64,000 bases of DNA from Bacteroidota bacterium (GTDB lineage Bacteria; Bacteroidota; Bacteroidia; Bacteroidales; F082): assembly GCA_016715945.1 (NCBI GenBank), contig JADJXJ010000001.1, positions 1,116,001 to 1,180,000 on the forward strand, written 5' to 3'. Every line of letters starts with the position of its first letter. Position 1 is the stretch's first letter. The notes under the pieces were generated by a model, which saw nothing but the letters and a program-made list of their open reading frames with translations, ran no database searches and was not told the DNA's origin. Of this stretch, positions 63,087-64,000 are shown one piece after another. The position numbers were made by a program, and so were the translations under genes.

Positions 63087-63766
63087 ATCTCTTTGATTTT
63101 AAACAGGGTGCCCTCGCCTTGTTTAAGCATATCGCGATAAAGCATCTCAACCGGGAACCATCGCCGGCCAATCTGCCTTACTTCCAGTGTTTCGGCCCGG
63201 CGCAGGAGGGTGCCGCTTCGGGCGTACATTTCCTGTTTGAGGGGCACAAATCGTTCGGCGTCCACCCACATGCGCTGGCGGTGATAGGCCACATCAGGCA
63301 CTTTGGCCGTCAACTCAAGAATAACAGCCGGTCGTTCGCCCATCAGCTCATTGCCGACGATCTGAGCTTCGTAAATCTGTGTCAGGCGACGATCTTCCAT
63401 CATGTCTTCGTACGAAAGGTCGCTGCCCATAACCGATTGCCTGAGCATGTGTCCGCTAATCTGCACCGTTCGGTCGGCCTGAGGAGAATACATCCAGAGC
63501 TGGTCTTTGATTTTCAGCATTTTGGTGCCTCGCTCGGCAGCCGGTGAGAGGTATTCTGTAAAAGAACGCTCGTTTCCCACTGCCCAGGTTTTGGCCTCCA
63601 GGGTGCGGCTGGCACGCCTGGTCTTGATGGTCATTTCGCTGTGCACGATACGGTTGTCCGAGCTGAGATTTGCCTCCACCTTTTGCAGGATTTCGTTGGC
63701 ATTCTGGCCTGAGAGCTGCGGCACACTCAGCATGCAGCAGGCCAAAAGATAATTTAACTTGTTCAT
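63032..63766 (-). CDS. LolA-like outer-membrane lipoprotein-sorting protein
   Basis: A 244-residue periplasmic protein with signal peptide NKLNYLLACCMLSVPQLSGQ. The body is LolA/LppX-like (NANEILQKVEANLSSDNRIVHSEMTIKTRRASRTLEAKTWAVGNERSFTEYLSPAAERGTKML), a group often found beside ABC transporter permeases in exporter operons of the LolCDE/MacB type. The last 17 codons are also present as a remnant at 28833-28887. The upstream gene on the same strand is an ABC permease. Confidence 0.85.
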   Translation of the reverse strand: MNKLNYLLACCMLSVPQLSGQNANEILQKVEANLSSDNRIVHSEMTIKTRRASRTLEAKTWAVGNERSFTEYLSPAAERGTKMLKIKDQLWMYSPQADRTVQISGHMLRQSVMGSDLSYEDMMEDRRLTQIYEAQIVGNELMGERPAVILELTAKVPDVAYHRQRMWVDAERFVPLKQEMYARSGTLLRRAETLEVRQIGRRWFPVEMLYRDMLKQGEGTLFKIKEISFDQPMPEHIFSRAMLK

Positions 63767-63783
63767 TGATAGATCTTTAAATG

Positions 63784-64000
63784 TTATACAACTTCGAGTT
63801 CCTTAAACAGATTTGCTGTTTGGCGGCGGAAAATGGCCAAACCCGCCAGCATGGCGCCAAGGGCTGTGGAAAGAATGCCCGGAAGAAATCCGATGTAATA
63901 ATCTGCCGGGGTAATGCGGGCACGAATCACATCGGGAAACATCACGGCAGCGCCCTGCATCATCCCTGAGATATCCAGCCCGTAGGTTTGCAGCAACCAG
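63784..64000 (-). CDS. ABC transporter permease (FtsX-like), C-terminal part
   Basis: The last 72 residues of a permease whose 5' part is beyond the window. Text such as GFLPGILSTALGAMLAGLAIFRRQTANLF is a final membrane helix followed by a short cytoplasmic tail, as in FtsX/MacB-type permeases. It ends 17 bases before the LolA-like start. The two probably form an export operon; family is inferred from this helix and from the neighbour. Confidence 0.65.
   Translation of the reverse strand, partial: WLLQTYGLDISGMMQGAAVMFPDVIRARITPADYYIGFLPGILSTALGAMLAGLAIFRRQTANLFKELEVV

Noticed and set aside
1..64000. CRISPR arrays and tRNA or rRNA genes
   Set aside because: No regularly spaced identical repeats and no cloverleaf-like segments were recognised by eye in the intergenic regions.

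Overview
The window comes from a Bacteroidota bacterium, probably of a Bacteroidales-like lineage. The evidence is gene content and order (tamB-like next to tsaD; rpmG, a DUF4295 gene, ftsY and rimO in a row; ftcD with hutI; YwqK/MORN-type proteins; DUF368) and the recurrent Bacteroidota -7 promoter box TAnnTTTG placed 20-60 bases upstream of many starts. Shine-Dalgarno sequences are essentially absent. No rRNA, tRNA or CRISPR was seen.

Two kinds of DNA are joined. Bases 1-28,887 and 63,000-64,000 are ordinary, fairly GC-rich core chromosome: an outer-membrane assembly TamB-like protein (partial), tRNA modification (tsaD), dGTPase, MTA/SAH nucleosidase, a lipase-like hydrolase, proline catabolism (pruA), a ribosomal L33/FtsY/RimO cluster, histidine degradation (ftcD, hutI), recR, glmM, an operon TPR-ALDH-DUF368-aroE-Nramp, a beta-helix lipoprotein, a nucleoside-kinase-like protein and an HD phosphohydrolase. 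On the right are a LolA-like protein and the end of an ABC permease.

Bases about 28,888-62,800 form an AT-richer accessory island of about 34 kb. It lies between the HD gene and the convergent LolA-like gene. The boundary is visible because a 233-bp segment, about 95% identical, occurs on both sides: the left copy holds the end of the HD gene plus the last codons of a LolA-like gene, and the right copy holds a broken end of an HD gene plus the intact LolA-like gene. The coding differences are synonymous, so the right copy looks like a homologous allele from a related lineage rather than a recent duplication.

Inside the island, in order: a tyrosine recombinase broken by an amber codon; a 907-residue protein with a HEPN-like N-terminus and a STAND/NB-ARC NTPase (candidate defence protein); a copper-resistance cluster (AraC-type regulator, CopA ATPase, CDF exporter, metal-binding lipoprotein, HMA chaperone, DUF3347 protein, split multicopper oxidase); an IS91-like element with a decayed recombinase; a Crp/Fnr regulator with two membrane proteins and an E2-type acyltransferase; a second Crp/Fnr regulator with a cell-envelope operon whose first gene, a serine hydrolase, is split by an IS66 element; an IS1182-family transposase; two small cassettes (an unknown 137-residue protein and a NADAR protein); a decayed IS3; and sbcD with a frameshifted sbcC.

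Three sequence-level patterns stand out. (1) Five imperfect palindromes of 124-148 bp, bounded by AAC and GTT, all in one orientation and placed between a stop codon and the next start, look like integron attC sites. (2) Two copies of a copper operator lie at identical spacing from their promoters, upstream of copA and of the metal-binding lipoprotein. (3) Both Crp/Fnr genes are followed by the same TTGAC-N4-GTCAA box and the same TAATTTTG promoter, giving two parallel self-contained regulatory modules. All broken genes in the window lie in the island or at its junctions.
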